A stretch of DNA of 64,000 nucleotides. Source: Oasisia sp. SBJ-2009. Its lineage: Eukaryota > Annelida > Polychaeta > Sabellida > Siboglinidae. The DNA lies in assembly GCA_964017155.1 (NCBI GenBank), contig OZ024857.1, positions 14,684,896 to 14,748,895 on the forward strand, in the 5' to 3' direction. The notes under the pieces are model-generated. The model was not told the origin of the DNA. It was given only the letters and a program-made list of their open reading frames with translations, and ran no database searches. Of the stretch, positions 1 through 9,647 are shown piece by piece (the first letter of the stretch is position 1; the number at the start of each line of letters is the position of its first letter). The translations under genes and the position numbers were made by a program.

Positions 1-544
1 ACGCAAATGTGGTCTTCGGCCAGCATGTTAACTATGGTTTATAGAAGGCATTACACTCGCCAGTCTCACTGCAGCCATGTCTGTGTGCTGTGCAACTGTT
101 GGTAAAGCAATCATGTTGCTCAGTGATAGAAACCAATATTGCCAGCACCTGTGTCATGAGGCCAAGCTCATCTTAGATGCTTCAGCGTGTTACATTTCCT
201 GCATGACACCTCAATCATCTTACGTTACACCTCATATTTTTCATTAAACCAGTATGCTTCCCATGTAGCTGTGCCTAAAACCTGCAATGAATTCCCCATC
301 ACTTCAAACCATATGAAACTATAATTCCATGACAAACTGAAAATATCCTTATTCAAAATATAATCTGAACCCTAAAAACCACAGCAGCCCATCACTGTGA
401 TGAATGTATTGAACTGATGAGCATCCCCTCTTCATGGTGTTCTTAATTAATCTTATTTATTGCCCTGCTGACTTCATGGGGCGATTTCACTTACATTGTT
501 ATGTACCCAATTTTGCACATTAAAATAAATTTTAATCCATAATA
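1..544. other. Non-coding flank, nothing recognised
   Basis: AT-rich sequence with short frames only. I looked here on the minus strand for a canonical RNF41 terminal exon (PGLVMIFAHG) and did not find one. Confidence 0.5.
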
Positions 545-559
545 GTGATGTTGAATGCC

Positions 560-760
560 TGAAAACTGTCAACATCACATAGCCCCAGCAGGACATTGCC
601 ACTGGTGTATCATGGAAATAGTGTCCTCAGTAATATAGCAATGGATATTTGTATTTTGAAAAATTCATTTAATTTAACAACAGATTTTGTTTAAAGATGA
701 ATTTTCTTTAGGAGCTCTTTTTCACAGTGAAACAGTCCCCTGGTTCTACGTGCAACATAA
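560..760 (+). repeat. Interspersed repeat family B, copy 1
   Basis: Segments such as AACTGTCAACA, CATGGAAATAGTGTCCTCAG and TTTGTTTAAAGATG recur in the same order near 30.9 kb and 48.9-49.1 kb, and inverted near 54 kb. It has no coding potential. The family is recognised only by its recurrence in this window. Confidence 0.7.
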
Positions 761-1104
761 CTACGGTAGCTGTTACTGTTACAATCTCGGTCCCTTGTCA
801 CACCCTTGTATCAGAACTTGGGTGTGTCTACTGGACATTACAGTCTTCTCCACACAGAGGATGGACATTGGGAGCTGGACACTGGACATCCGCAGTACGT
901 GTCCAGCCATAGTGGACATCTGTGTCTGCGAATAACGCCTGGTGGCATTAACAAACAGACAGCCACAGACACAGCCTAGGCACACTTCAAGTCTGACTGA
1001 CAATCAAAATCATTATCGAGTGGCAATCACATATGCGAAGTCACACTCCCATACATGTCCTGCCACTGGTCAGTGTCAATGTCATCTGGTCAGTGGTGAC
1101 AAGT

Positions 1105-1455
1105 AAAGGCAAAAGGCAAGTTCTTATATAGCGCAGTATCCAGTCCTCAGGACCGATCAAAGCGCTTTACACTTTACTTCCCTTACAGACCTGTTCACTC
1201 AGACACCATCTCGGCTTCTCTGGGAAGCATCCAGCCACATGCTACAATTAATGCGCAAAGGCTGCTCGTACACATATCCACCACTGTCTATAGCCAGGTA
1301 CTCATCGAAGTACTCATTTATACAGCTGAGTGAACTGGAGCAATGTAGAGTGAAAAAACTTGCCCAAGGTCTTAACACCGCAGCATAGGATTCGAATCCA
1401 GGTTCTCGTATTAGTCAGTCCGAAGCTGTACCCCTGATCCATTGCGCTCTACGTG
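1105..1455 (-). mobile_element. tRNA-derived SINE (type 1)
   Basis: Read on the minus strand from 1455, it starts with a tRNA-like head: A-box-like GTAGAGCGCAATGG and B-box GGATTCGAATCC. A body follows with TGGCTGGATGCTTCCCAGAG. It ends in AAAGCGCTTTGATC and GCGCTATATAAGAACTTG, a tail style common in SINEs of aquatic animals. Family name unknown. Confidence 0.75.
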
Positions 1456-2048
1456 TTGATTATGCAGCTGTGACCCACCAGACTTTGCACCTCAACCTGA
1501 CAATTTTTTCCTAAGTACTTTACCTGTATAAGCTATATATTTAGTATTCCATCTATAGCGTTTCACTTAATTTGCTTCGATCTAACTGTTTATATAAAAG
1601 TATATATTACATGAATTATTACAGCATTATACATCATAATCCTGTATGTAAATGTTCAATTTGCTGCAATGCTATATTTATCTGTATAATAATTATTTAC
1701 ACCACCTATCCACATTTTATATGGCATATCAGTAACATACAACTAATTACATAAATAAAAATACAGATATTACTTTGATAACTTTGGAAACTTTGGTTGT
1801 TTATCACCTCCAAGACGCAAATAATTGTTTCCGATGTTCATTTATTACCTTCACCCTCAGATCGTTATTAGCGATGTAATAAAGCACAAAGGTAGTGTCA
1901 TTATAAGTATTTGCTGATGCATATGTTTACGGTGTAATATGCTTTTCACCTGCCAGAGAAATTTAAACAGTGACCGAAATGTGTGGTGAGCAAATATCCA
2001 GTCAAACAGGCCACTGTGAGTGAGTTTAAAAAAACTCTATCAGTGAAA
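1456..2048. other. RNF41 downstream flank / probable 3' UTR
   Basis: AT-rich sequence with no recognisable gene. A minus-strand AATAAA at 1846-1841 would give a 3' UTR of about 200 nt if the terminal exon at 2049-2191 is right. Confidence 0.35.
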
Positions 2049-2191
2049 CTAACTGCCCAGAAAGTGTCGCTCCATGTGTGGGTATAAGCAAGAACATGAG
2101 TGGGAAAATGGGGAACCTACAGAACTAATCATCCAGGTGGTGCCACTGCCCAAGTCGGTCCGCTTGTCGTCAACCACCAACGTCCCGTTGC
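2049..2191 (-). CDS. RNF41: RNF41 probable terminal coding exon
   Basis: This exon is inferred. A TAACCAG acceptor lies 207 nt below the exon 6 donor, and the incoming phase completes a Gly codon. It reads NGTLVVDDKRTDLGSG and continues to a TAG at 2051-2049, 46 residues. The position fits the end of NRDP1 and the start (VV, then a hydrophobic residue plus Gly) faintly echoes the human tail. The usual ending PGLVMIFAHG is absent. The acceptor has a weak pyrimidine tract. The true last exon could instead lie left of the window. A minus-strand AATAAA at 1846-1841 could serve as poly(A) signal. Confidence 0.5.
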
Positions 2192-5100
2192 CTGGTTACG
2201 CCACATTTGTCCATTATATCCAGCATTTGTTAACACAAGTTGTAGGCATGCTTTATATTTACAACAAAGATGAACCAAAAATAGACACTAACAGCACACA
2301 AGCACAAAGAACGCGATCACGGCATCGGACCTATTTGCATATCGGCGCCCTCTTCTGAACGCTTCTGAAGGTTCGCAATTGATTTGAATGATGCTCACCA
2401 GGGATCCGCTTCGTGACGTAGTTCTCGTACTGTCTCCGGTTGAGTTGGCGAGTCTCCAGCGTGCTCAGTCCCGTCGGCCAGCGACGCTCGTGGGCATTCT
2501 CCATCAGGTCATTGACGATGTGTGATGGACAGCCGCTCTCTATGAGGGCCCGCTTGATGACGGCCTGGAGCACAGCGTCAGGGGTGGATATCATTCCGCC
2601 CCATCGGTTGACTCGTGCCGGCTGTAAGGACGCCACCCACCTGTGGCACACAGCACCAACGAGTTAAATCTTAATACACACCATTTTGACTTATCTGGAA
2701 AGCATTCAGCCACTCTGAAATCAACGCATCAAGATGTGTGTGACCCACCATCAACGAGTAAATACACACCATTTTTATCTGGAAAGCATTCAGCCACTCT
2801 GAAATAAACGCATGAAGATGTGTGTAACCCACCATCGACAAATTAGTATGCACCATTTTGACTCATTTGGAAAGCATTCAGCCACTCTGAAATCAACGCA
2901 TGAAGACTTGACACACCATCGACGAATTAGTATTACAAAAGTTTGTGGTGGAAAAGCAACTTAAAAAAAAATGTTAAGCTTGTATAAAGAGTGCCTTCAG
3001 TTTCAGAAGATTTAATTGTAACAGGGAGTTGATTCCAGATTGTTAGCTCAGCTTCAGAGAATGCACATTTGCCAATTTTAAGCTTAGTTTTACAAACAAA
3101 ATGTTGTTTGGAAATGGATGATCTAAGGGTCCTAGGGATATAAGGAAAATGTAACAGATTAACTCAGTATGTCGGTTGTTGAGTAGAGAGAGTACGGTAT
3201 GTAACTACAGATATTGTGGTACTTTAAACATACTCCCAATTGACCAAACGGAGGTCAGTGGTCGAAAGCAGTGAATGCGCACAGACAGGATTGAGTGGAA
3301 CTCGAAATCATGGACAACACAGGTTTACTTACCGATTGTTTGCGATAATTATCATAGCTAGCAACTGCCGTAGATCAGAAGATTATGATTCTAATAAGTT
3401 AAACACTTGGTAATTATGATTAATATTATCCTTGGTTGCTGCTCTACAAATGGTTATAATCTCATCTTAATAACTGTTTGACTATATCATAAAATACATG
3501 CCTGACTAGCTAATGGCACCATAACTACGACACCAACAAATTCCTCAAATAAATTTTTCGTCATCAATAAATTTACCCAACTATGAATCAAATTTGTTCA
3601 ATAGGAGGAATCATGAGTGGGCGCTGTTTACCTGAGAACGTCGTCATTCTCCATTTCTGACTGTAGTTCACGTATACGAGGGTTTGAGACACGCATGGCC
3701 CGCATGTATTCCTGCAGCAGAAATAGGTGCAAGATATGGGATCTTTTCGAAACGTAGACTGCAGATGCAAATTTGCTATTAACCATGCAGTAAAACACAT
3801 CACATTTACCCAATTTATAATTAGACTTCATCCTCGACTGATGCTTGTTGTAATAATTTTTACCATAAATACGTTTGTTAAGTGTAAACGTGATTCTGGC
3901 ATTACTTGTAAACAGTCTGCAGGGACACAGGAAATAAGGTGACAATTTTGGGTGAGGTGGCTTAGAAAAACAGTGAGGTGGCCCACCTCACTCATCATAT
4001 AGCAGCTAACACACAGGTGTGTCTGATCTCAGAAATACTACGCATACAATATACATTTTTGTCAAGTATTGATGTACTTAAAACAAACAAACAAACCCAT
4101 TTTGTTGGAAAGCAAGGATAAAAACATTGATGAAATAATAACAGATAATGTTCAATTCTAAATCTTTGGAAACACCAGTGTATATAAACACGTGCATACA
4201 AACACGTGTATACAAACACGTGTACACAAACAAGTGTACACAAACAAGTGTATACATACAAATACATGCATACAAACAAGTGTACACAAACATGTGTACA
4301 CAAACAAGTGTACACAAACAAGCGTACACAAACAAGTGTACACAAACACATGTACACCCAAAAGGTACACAAACAAGTGTACACCAAAATTGTACACAAA
4401 CAAGCATTCACAAACAAGTGTACACAAACAAGTGTACACCAAAATTGTACACAAACAAGCGTACACAAACAAACATACACCAACAAACATACACAAACAA
4501 GCATACACAAACAAGCATACACAAACAAGTTTATACAAACAAGTTTATACAAACAAGTTTATACAAACAAGTGTATAAAAAAAAGGGTATACAAACAAGG
4601 GTTGGGCAATGTCAAAATTTAAATGCACTGCATACTGCACACACACAAACGCTAAATGACAGGCCATACAAAAACTACGACAAACGGCAGCACAGCACTC
4701 GATTCAAATCTATCACGAGTAATTGTGTCCAGCACAGGTAGACATCCATAATTACACTCCAGCTGACACTCGCGACAGATTTATTGAAAGCACAACACTA
4801 GTTAGCAACGCAAGATGTTACATTACACAGAATAGTTATACCCAGCACAATTGTCCAGGCATTTTGGCTCTCGGCGACGCACCTTTAATAACTGCACCTC
4901 ACGTTTCGTCTCATTCTGCTGAAGCTTCAGTTCGGCCACGTCAGTCTGGAGGTCGTTGATCTTTCCCTGCTGCTGTTGCACCAGTCCTCGCAGCTCACGC
5001 ACGCAGTTGTGCTCCTACAAGAGCAATCCAATATATACATACAGGAGCATATGCATATATGTTAAGTGCCACCTTAGGTTGACTGCTATTTTTAAGCACA

Positions 5101-5230
5101 AAATAGCTGCTCTGCTTAAAGGTTGAACTGTTATATTGACACAGGTAATTTTTGCGTCAAAAAATATTCTGGAGTTTCTATTCGGGACATTGTATGGTAT
5201 AGCTCTCATAATTAAGTGGTCAATCTATGG

Positions 5231-5295
<65 letters not shown>

Positions 5296-8200
5296 CAAAT
5301 CATAAGTCACCTGCTTGATTATGAAATTCCTGAATAGAAACACCAGAATGTTTTATATGTATTTACATACATATAAAATATATAATTATAGTGGCATGTG
5401 AATGAACCTTTGACCTCACCTTGACCTCATCTTTGGGGATGATGAGACCACAGCCCTGTTCACAGTGGACGGGCTTCTTGGGGTTGTGATCGCACTCCTG
5501 CAGAAAACAACACATGTCACAGTCACAAACTGGTCACAATCTGACCGGAATGTCCATCTAATTATTACTAAATTAATTATTATGCATGTGTGTTTATGTT
5601 GTCTTTTTGGTGTATCTTTTATTTTGAGTTGTGTGTGTGTGTGCGCGTGCGTGTGTGTGTGTGTACACCCATGTGCACATGCTTATGTGTACATGTGTAA
5701 CTGTGTACTTACAAACAATATACACATACACACAGACAATCTTCACATGCTTCCACACACACAATAAGCAAAACTTCAGACAAACTTATTCATGCAGTAT
5801 CACCATTTCTTCCATCAGAAATACAATACGACAAACAATTACAGAACTTAATACCACTTTCTTCCAAACTATATTCCATGATAACAAAATTATCAATATC
5901 ATGTTCATTTGTTTCTGTAACTGAATTCAATGGAACATCCAATTCTAACTGAAACGCAAACAACAAGACCGAATTACAGATTTCTTAATAACCATTAATA
6001 TACCTCACTCGGCCATCAGTATACCTGCAGATGAGACTGTAGAAGGTCCAGTTTGACGATGGCCGTGCAGCCAAAGGACGCATTGTCACAGGCGATGTAG
6101 AGACGAGACAGAAGGTTGCGTAGAATGCGTGGCACGGGCTGGAGTTGATTCGGTGTGATGGAATTGCGATCGACAGGACACGTCTGTTGCCGTGTCAACC
6201 ACTCGTGAATACAGGCCGAACAGAACGCATGCTCACATTGTGGTGCCTGCAAAGAATATACACGTGTATTAGCTTTATGTAGAGACCCGTCCACCCATCA
6301 TTTGGACGGGTAAAAACGAATATGATGGGTACAAAAATGAAGGAGCAAAAAAGGTCTTCCAAAACCACAGATATTGTAGTTATGCCTCGAAAGTGAGCAT
6401 AAATGGTGTCATATGTGTGTTTGTAGCCCACTTCAGGTCATCAGGCACATCTGAAAGTTTGTAAACTAGCTTAACAGTTAACGTCCATGTGTCCACCAAA
6501 ACATGTGTGACTGGCAATAATTTTATCCTGCATAAAGCCCTGATGTGTATGCTAACTTTGGGACAGTGTGACACAATCCCCTCCCAGGCAGAGAGGTTTT
6601 CTAACTCACTTTGTGGGAAGTGGTGGTTGCATGGTAAAACGCTGGATTGTCAATCAATGGGGTGGTAGTTTGATTCCAACTTAGGCAATTTTGTTCACCT
6701 TTTCAGACATGGGGTCAAATACATTGAAATGTATTTAAATACAAATACTCGCCAGGATTCAAATACAAATACTTTTAAATGCAATATATATTTAAATACA
6801 TTAGGAAGTACTGGTATTTCAAATACTTTTTTTAAATACTTTTAACCTTCAGGATATAATTATTACACTGTAGGTAAAAGAACAGCAAATTATATATCAA
6901 GAGTTTTAGACATCTAGTTTATTGTCATTAGTGTTTCCATTCAAAGGGTTCCAGCCTAGTACTAGGATAGTATTTTTTTTTTATTTGAAATACCAAACAC
7001 TTTAGGAAAATATTGAAATACAAAGACTTTTAAACATCAACTGTCTGATTGCTGATTGTTTTGCTTTGCATGTGCGTTCAGGCTTCCACGTAGAGTGGCA
7101 CAACAAAGATTATGTTCCAAGGCCAGTACCGACTAGACACAATTCTGACACATTGACAACGATTCAGTTATAATGAACACTATCAGCAAGTGCTCTAGTG
7201 AGCGTGTAAGTAAGTGTGGTTCTGTCAAAACCTTTTACCCAAAGTATGAACATCTGCCAAACACTATTTTAGTTAGTAAGTCCATGTAGTTGTGTAGCAT
7301 CATATGACAAATATCATCAGAACAACTCATCGTTGACCAAAAAATGAAATAAATCCTGTGAAGCCACCGCATAAGAAGGAGCTGGTTTAATGCACATCAA
7401 CACTATTTTTAATTTGAGTATATCAAAAACAGACACCGTGGAAGGAAGTATCCTAGAGTTGTCTCATTCGTCTATGGTTCTTATGATTGCAAAACGATAA
7501 ATTATAAACTTTGATAATATTATGAACATAAACAAACCATGATATAGCACTTTTGCACATCTTGAGAATTCACTAAAACTCTCTGGTTTGTGTATCAAGT
7601 TCATCCATCCAGTTCAGTATTGCACACTTGGAATATTGTGATTGTTTTTTAACTGGCATAACAAATAAAGTATAAAATAAAGTGCTTTTAAGAGCAATAT
7701 TATATTATATATTATGCACACTGATAAGTTCAGTGCCACAGCTCATACTGAGGGGTCAATGAACCTATAGACTGCAATAAGAGAATGCTTTAGACTTTGA
7801 GACGAACCCTAAGCTGGCTTTCTACAGTGAGTGGCCAGGCATCATAATGTGCTGATTGTGAACTGAGATGAGAGACTCTGTGTGGGAGAGTCTCCGTGTG
7901 GACGGGTAAGTTGGTTAAGGAAGCAATCAATTCAGACCTGCAGTAAAAATAACCAACACCCAGTTGATAATGCTAATCAGTCTAACCACTGTCTATTGCA
8001 CAAGCACACTCAGCCCTGATTTGTTGGCAACTTGGCACGGTGTAAACGACCAACAAAACATTTCACTGAAGATGCCTATTAATTATATTCTAATCAGAAG
8101 GTGATGTCTACTTTTCAACAGCATGTAGATGAGCAGTGATACAATGGAGGTGATTTTACAAGCATCTTTATGTACCAGCAAAACACTAGCCTTGGATTGG

Positions 8201-9321
8201 CATTGCAATACACACAGACAAAAACTTTGTGTCTGTGTGTTTATGCACAACATTGCTAGGAATGACACTCTTGTCTCTGACTGTCAGTGGTGGTAGTGAC
8301 TGCAACTGCTCAATGACCACTACCCCTGGTCAGTTGACCTTGGGAACATTTCTACCCACTTCTTCTTCTTATGGTTAGCTCATCACTCTATGTTAGCCAC
8401 ATGTTTGTGACTAGAGTATTGTCGAGTTTGGTTTTCAGAGTTGTACTTCTCTAGAATTAGTGAGTCCATTACAAGTTACACATTTACCCCCTGTGTGAGA
8501 TCTTTTACTTCCCCTGGCATAGACACCAGGTAGAAAGGACCACCAGCTTTTAGTGTCTCTTCCGAAAGACACAGGCAATGTGAGGTGAACGAAATTGCCT
8601 AAGTTTTGAAACAGCGGTAGGTGGGATTGAACCACCGTCCACTCGATTGACAGTCCGGCACTCTACCGCGCGACCACCGCTCCTTACCTACATCATGGTG
8701 TCTAAGGTGGCCTCTGTGGCTCTATTCCTAACATCGTCTGACAGTTGAGAGAGAGTCTGCTAGTATGAAACCGTCACTGAATGAAAGTAACCCACAGGAG
8801 TCCAACATGTTGCAGCTGCAGTGCATATCAATTCTCATTACACAATCTTTACTGTGATTTTCTCAAACAAGTGTTTTACTTCACTTATTAATGTTTTCAC
8901 ATACAATAAGACTGTTTATTGTAGTATAATTAACTTACTTTGGAGCTTAAGTTCGAAGATGAGTACGACGTTTCGACCCGTCATCTTCGGGCCTTGTTCA
9001 CGTACTGGTGTCACGTGTGTTGCCTCAGATTTTGGCGGGATAATTTTATTGTAGATGGCAACACACGACACCGGTACGTGAACAAGGCCCGTAGATGACG
9101 GGTCGAAACATCGTACTCATCTTCGACCTTAAGCTCCAAAGTAAGTTAATTATACTATGTACAATAAACCATTCTTGGAGCCATGAACAATACATTCACT
9201 ATAACAAGACTGTTGTGAGTGTGACAGATACCTGAAGAGGTTCCTCCAGTACTCCGCTGCAGATTGGACACAACAGCTCCTCGTCTACGTCGCCCTGGAA
9301 GCGGTTCATCTCATACCCCAT
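2049..9321 (-). CDS. RNF41: RNF41/NRDP1 RING-type E3 ubiquitin ligase, seven coding exons
   Basis: The CDS joins 9321-9232, 6246-6025, 5497-5420, 5014-4883, 3711-3632, 2640-2399 and 2191-2049 on the minus strand: 987 nt, 328 residues plus stop. Every junction is GT/AG and phases match (0,0,0,0,2,1). The N-terminal RING is C3HC3D: C18, C21, C34, H36, C39, C42, C53, D56. A TRAF/SIAH-like Cys/His region follows (about residues 78-138), then a Gln-rich coiled coil (about 131-174), then the conserved C-terminal domain containing QPARVNRWGGMISTPDAVLQ, which in vertebrate NRDP1 binds USP8. The family ubiquitinates ErbB3 and BIRC6 in vertebrates; that role here is inference. The start MGYEMNRFQGDVDEE matches the family start, and human NRDP1 has 317 residues. 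Only the last 46 residues are unlike the family. It lies head to head with the plus-strand gene starting at 17430. Confidence 0.95.
2399..2640 (-). CDS. RNF41: RNF41 coding exon 6 (C-terminal substrate/USP8-binding domain)
   Basis: The exon is 242 nt with acceptor CCACAG and donor GTGAGC. It encodes WVASLQPARVNRWGG, then AVIKRALIESGCPSHIVNDL and ends YENYVTKRIP plus the first base of a Gly codon. The reading frame stays open for 22 codons past the donor, but that read-through is intron, because the donor falls exactly where family similarity stops. Confidence 0.95.
2673..2935. repeat. Three-copy 84-88-bp tandem repeat derived from the SINE body
   Basis: Units start near 2673, 2761 and 2845 and share TGGAAAGCATTCAGCCACTC. 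The same stretch occurs in the SINE at 1105-1455 (GGGAAGCATCCAGCCACATG) and once more at about 48730-48775 (GGAAAGGGTTCAGCCATCC). It lies in the intron between RNF41 exons 5 and 6. Confidence 0.8.
2935..3162 (-). mobile_element. LINE reverse-transcriptase C-terminal fragment
   Basis: The minus strand encodes an open stretch including RTLRSS, KLKIGKCAFSEAELTIWNQL and PVTIKSSETEGTLYTSL. This follows the pattern LRSSS...FSVAAPRLWNSLP...K..LF at the end of CR1/jockey-type polyproteins. It is a 5'-truncated remnant inside an RNF41 intron. Confidence 0.7.
3632..3711 (-). CDS. RNF41: RNF41 coding exon 5
   Basis: The exon is 80 nt, starts in phase 0 and ends after two bases of a codon. Acceptor is CTGCAG and donor GTAAAC. 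It encodes EYMRAMRVSNPRIRELQSEM, corresponding to AYMRAIRSVNP in human NRDP1. Confidence 0.93.
3898..4125 (+). repeat. Interspersed repeat family C, copy 1
   Basis: It shares ordered blocks with 11318-11555: GCATTACTTGTA, GACACAGGAAATA, CTTAGAAAAACAG, GGCCCACCT, ATATAGCAG and CCCATTTTGTTG. Similarity is divergent but collinear. Confidence 0.65.
4176..4602. repeat. 14-bp minisatellite (ACAAACAAGTGTAC)n, about 30 copies
   Basis: Imperfect tandem copies of ACAAACAAGTGTAC with T/C and A/G variants, in the intron between RNF41 exons 4 and 5. Because 14 is not a multiple of 3, all frames repeat, giving spurious frames of 109-197 residues on both strands. Confidence 0.95.
4883..5014 (-). CDS. RNF41: RNF41 coding exon 4 (coiled coil)
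   Basis: The exon has 44 codons, phase 0, acceptor TTGTAG and donor GTGCGT. It encodes EHNCVRELRGLVQQQQ and then a charged heptad-like stretch ending REVQLLK, matching the family coiled coil. Confidence 0.94.
5231..5289. repeat. (TA)n microsatellite
   Basis: Nearly perfect TA dinucleotide run in the RNF41 intron between exons 3 and 4. Confidence 0.95.
5420..5497 (-). CDS. RNF41: RNF41 coding exon 3 (zinc-finger segment)
   Basis: The exon has 26 codons beginning ECDHNPKKPVHCEQGCGL, with acceptor CTGCAG and donor GTGAGG. An alternative donor 6 nt upstream (GTCAAG) is less likely because the chosen one keeps the family spacing KDEVKEHNC. Confidence 0.93.
5625..5765. repeat. (TG/CA)-rich low-complexity tract
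   Basis: TGTG/TGCG tract followed by CACA-rich sequence in the RNF41 intron between exons 2 and 3; no coding content. Confidence 0.8.
6025..6246 (-). CDS. RNF41: RNF41 coding exon 2 (RING remainder and start of TRAF-like zinc finger)
   Basis: The exon has 74 codons, phase 0 at both ends, acceptor TTTGCAG and donor GTATAC. It carries APQCEHAFCSAC and TCPVD, the remaining RING ligands, then PVPRILRNLLSRLYIACDNA, which closely matches NRDP1 of other animals. Confidence 0.96.
6616..6705 (+). mobile_element. tRNA-derived SINE (type 2), partial plus-strand copy
   Basis: A tRNA-like head (GGTGGTTGCATGGTAAAACG, then GTAGTTTGATTCC) is followed by ACTTAGGCAATTTTGTTCAC. The opposite-strand copy at 8450-8684 has a matching head and ACTTAGGCAATTTCGTTCAC. 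It lies in the long intron between RNF41 exons 1 and 2. Confidence 0.7.
6712..7040. repeat. AAATAC-rich element, possible non-autonomous DNA transposon
   Basis: Repeated CAAATAC/GTATTT motifs on both strands cluster at the two edges, a subterminal pattern seen in hAT-like elements. I could not define inverted ends or a target duplication. Confidence 0.35.
8450..8684 (-). mobile_element. tRNA-derived SINE (type 2), minus-strand copy
   Basis: The minus strand begins with a tRNA-like head, 8681-8613. Its acceptor-like arms AGCGGTG and TACCGCT can pair. The A-box region is GTCGCGCGGTAGAGTGCC and the B-box GGTTCAATCCC. The body contains ACTTAGGCAATTTCGTTCAC and CTACCTGGTGTCTATGCC. It is not a functional tRNA gene: the spacing is irregular and an unrelated body follows. 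Confidence 0.8.
8912..9171. mobile_element. Large hairpin element with ~110-bp arms
   Basis: Left arm 8912-9024 and right arm 9054-9171 are near-perfect reverse complements. Shared blocks include CTTACTTTGGAGCTTAAG, TCGAAGATGAGTACGA, GTTTCGACCCGTCATCT and GGGCCTTGTTCACGTAC. The loop is about 30 bp. A 9-bp direct repeat AAGACTGTT occurs at 8908-8916 and 9206-9214 and might be a target duplication, but the geometry is not symmetrical. It sits just upstream of the RNF41 exon 1 donor. Confidence 0.8.
9232..9321 (-). CDS. RNF41: RNF41 coding exon 1 (first half of RING)
   Basis: The exon has 30 codons, starts with ATG at 9321 and ends with CTTCAG before the donor GTATCTG. It encodes MGYEMNRFQGDVDEELLCPI and the first zinc-ligand pair C18 and C21. 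A CAG acceptor-like site lies 8 nt upstream of the ATG (exon edge at 9329), which suggests a spliced 5' UTR exon further upstream. Confidence 0.95.
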
Positions 9322-9581
9322 CTCAGCCGCTGAAACACACCAAAGTGTCAAATAAATATTATTTATTAATTTACTATAATTACCGATATTTTAAATAATG
9401 TCATTTATTACAATTATTGTAAATATTACACACCTATTTTAATTACATGTATTTTTAATAATAATTAGTTTAATTACACATTTCTCATAAAATGTATGTA
9501 TTTATTTATATTATAATTTTATTAGTATTGATGTGAACTATATATTTTATCTAAAGCTTTACTGTATATATGTTATTTTGT

Positions 9582-9647
9582 TTGTATGTGTGTGTACGTA
9601 TGTATGTATGTGTGTGTACGTACGTACGTACGTACGTACGTACGTAA
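9582..9647. repeat. (TATG)n/(TACG)n microsatellite
   Basis: A run of TATG/TGTG changes into a perfect self-complementary ACGT repeat (about eight units). Confidence 0.9.

Noticed and set aside
2331..2398. Continuation of RNF41 exon 6 frame to a stop at 2331
   Set aside because: A GTGAGC donor lies exactly where family similarity ends; the extra 22 codons resemble nothing and are taken as intron.
8613..8681. tRNA gene
   Set aside because: A- and B-box-like regions and pairing acceptor arms exist, but a second copy with a shared non-tRNA body shows it is a SINE head.
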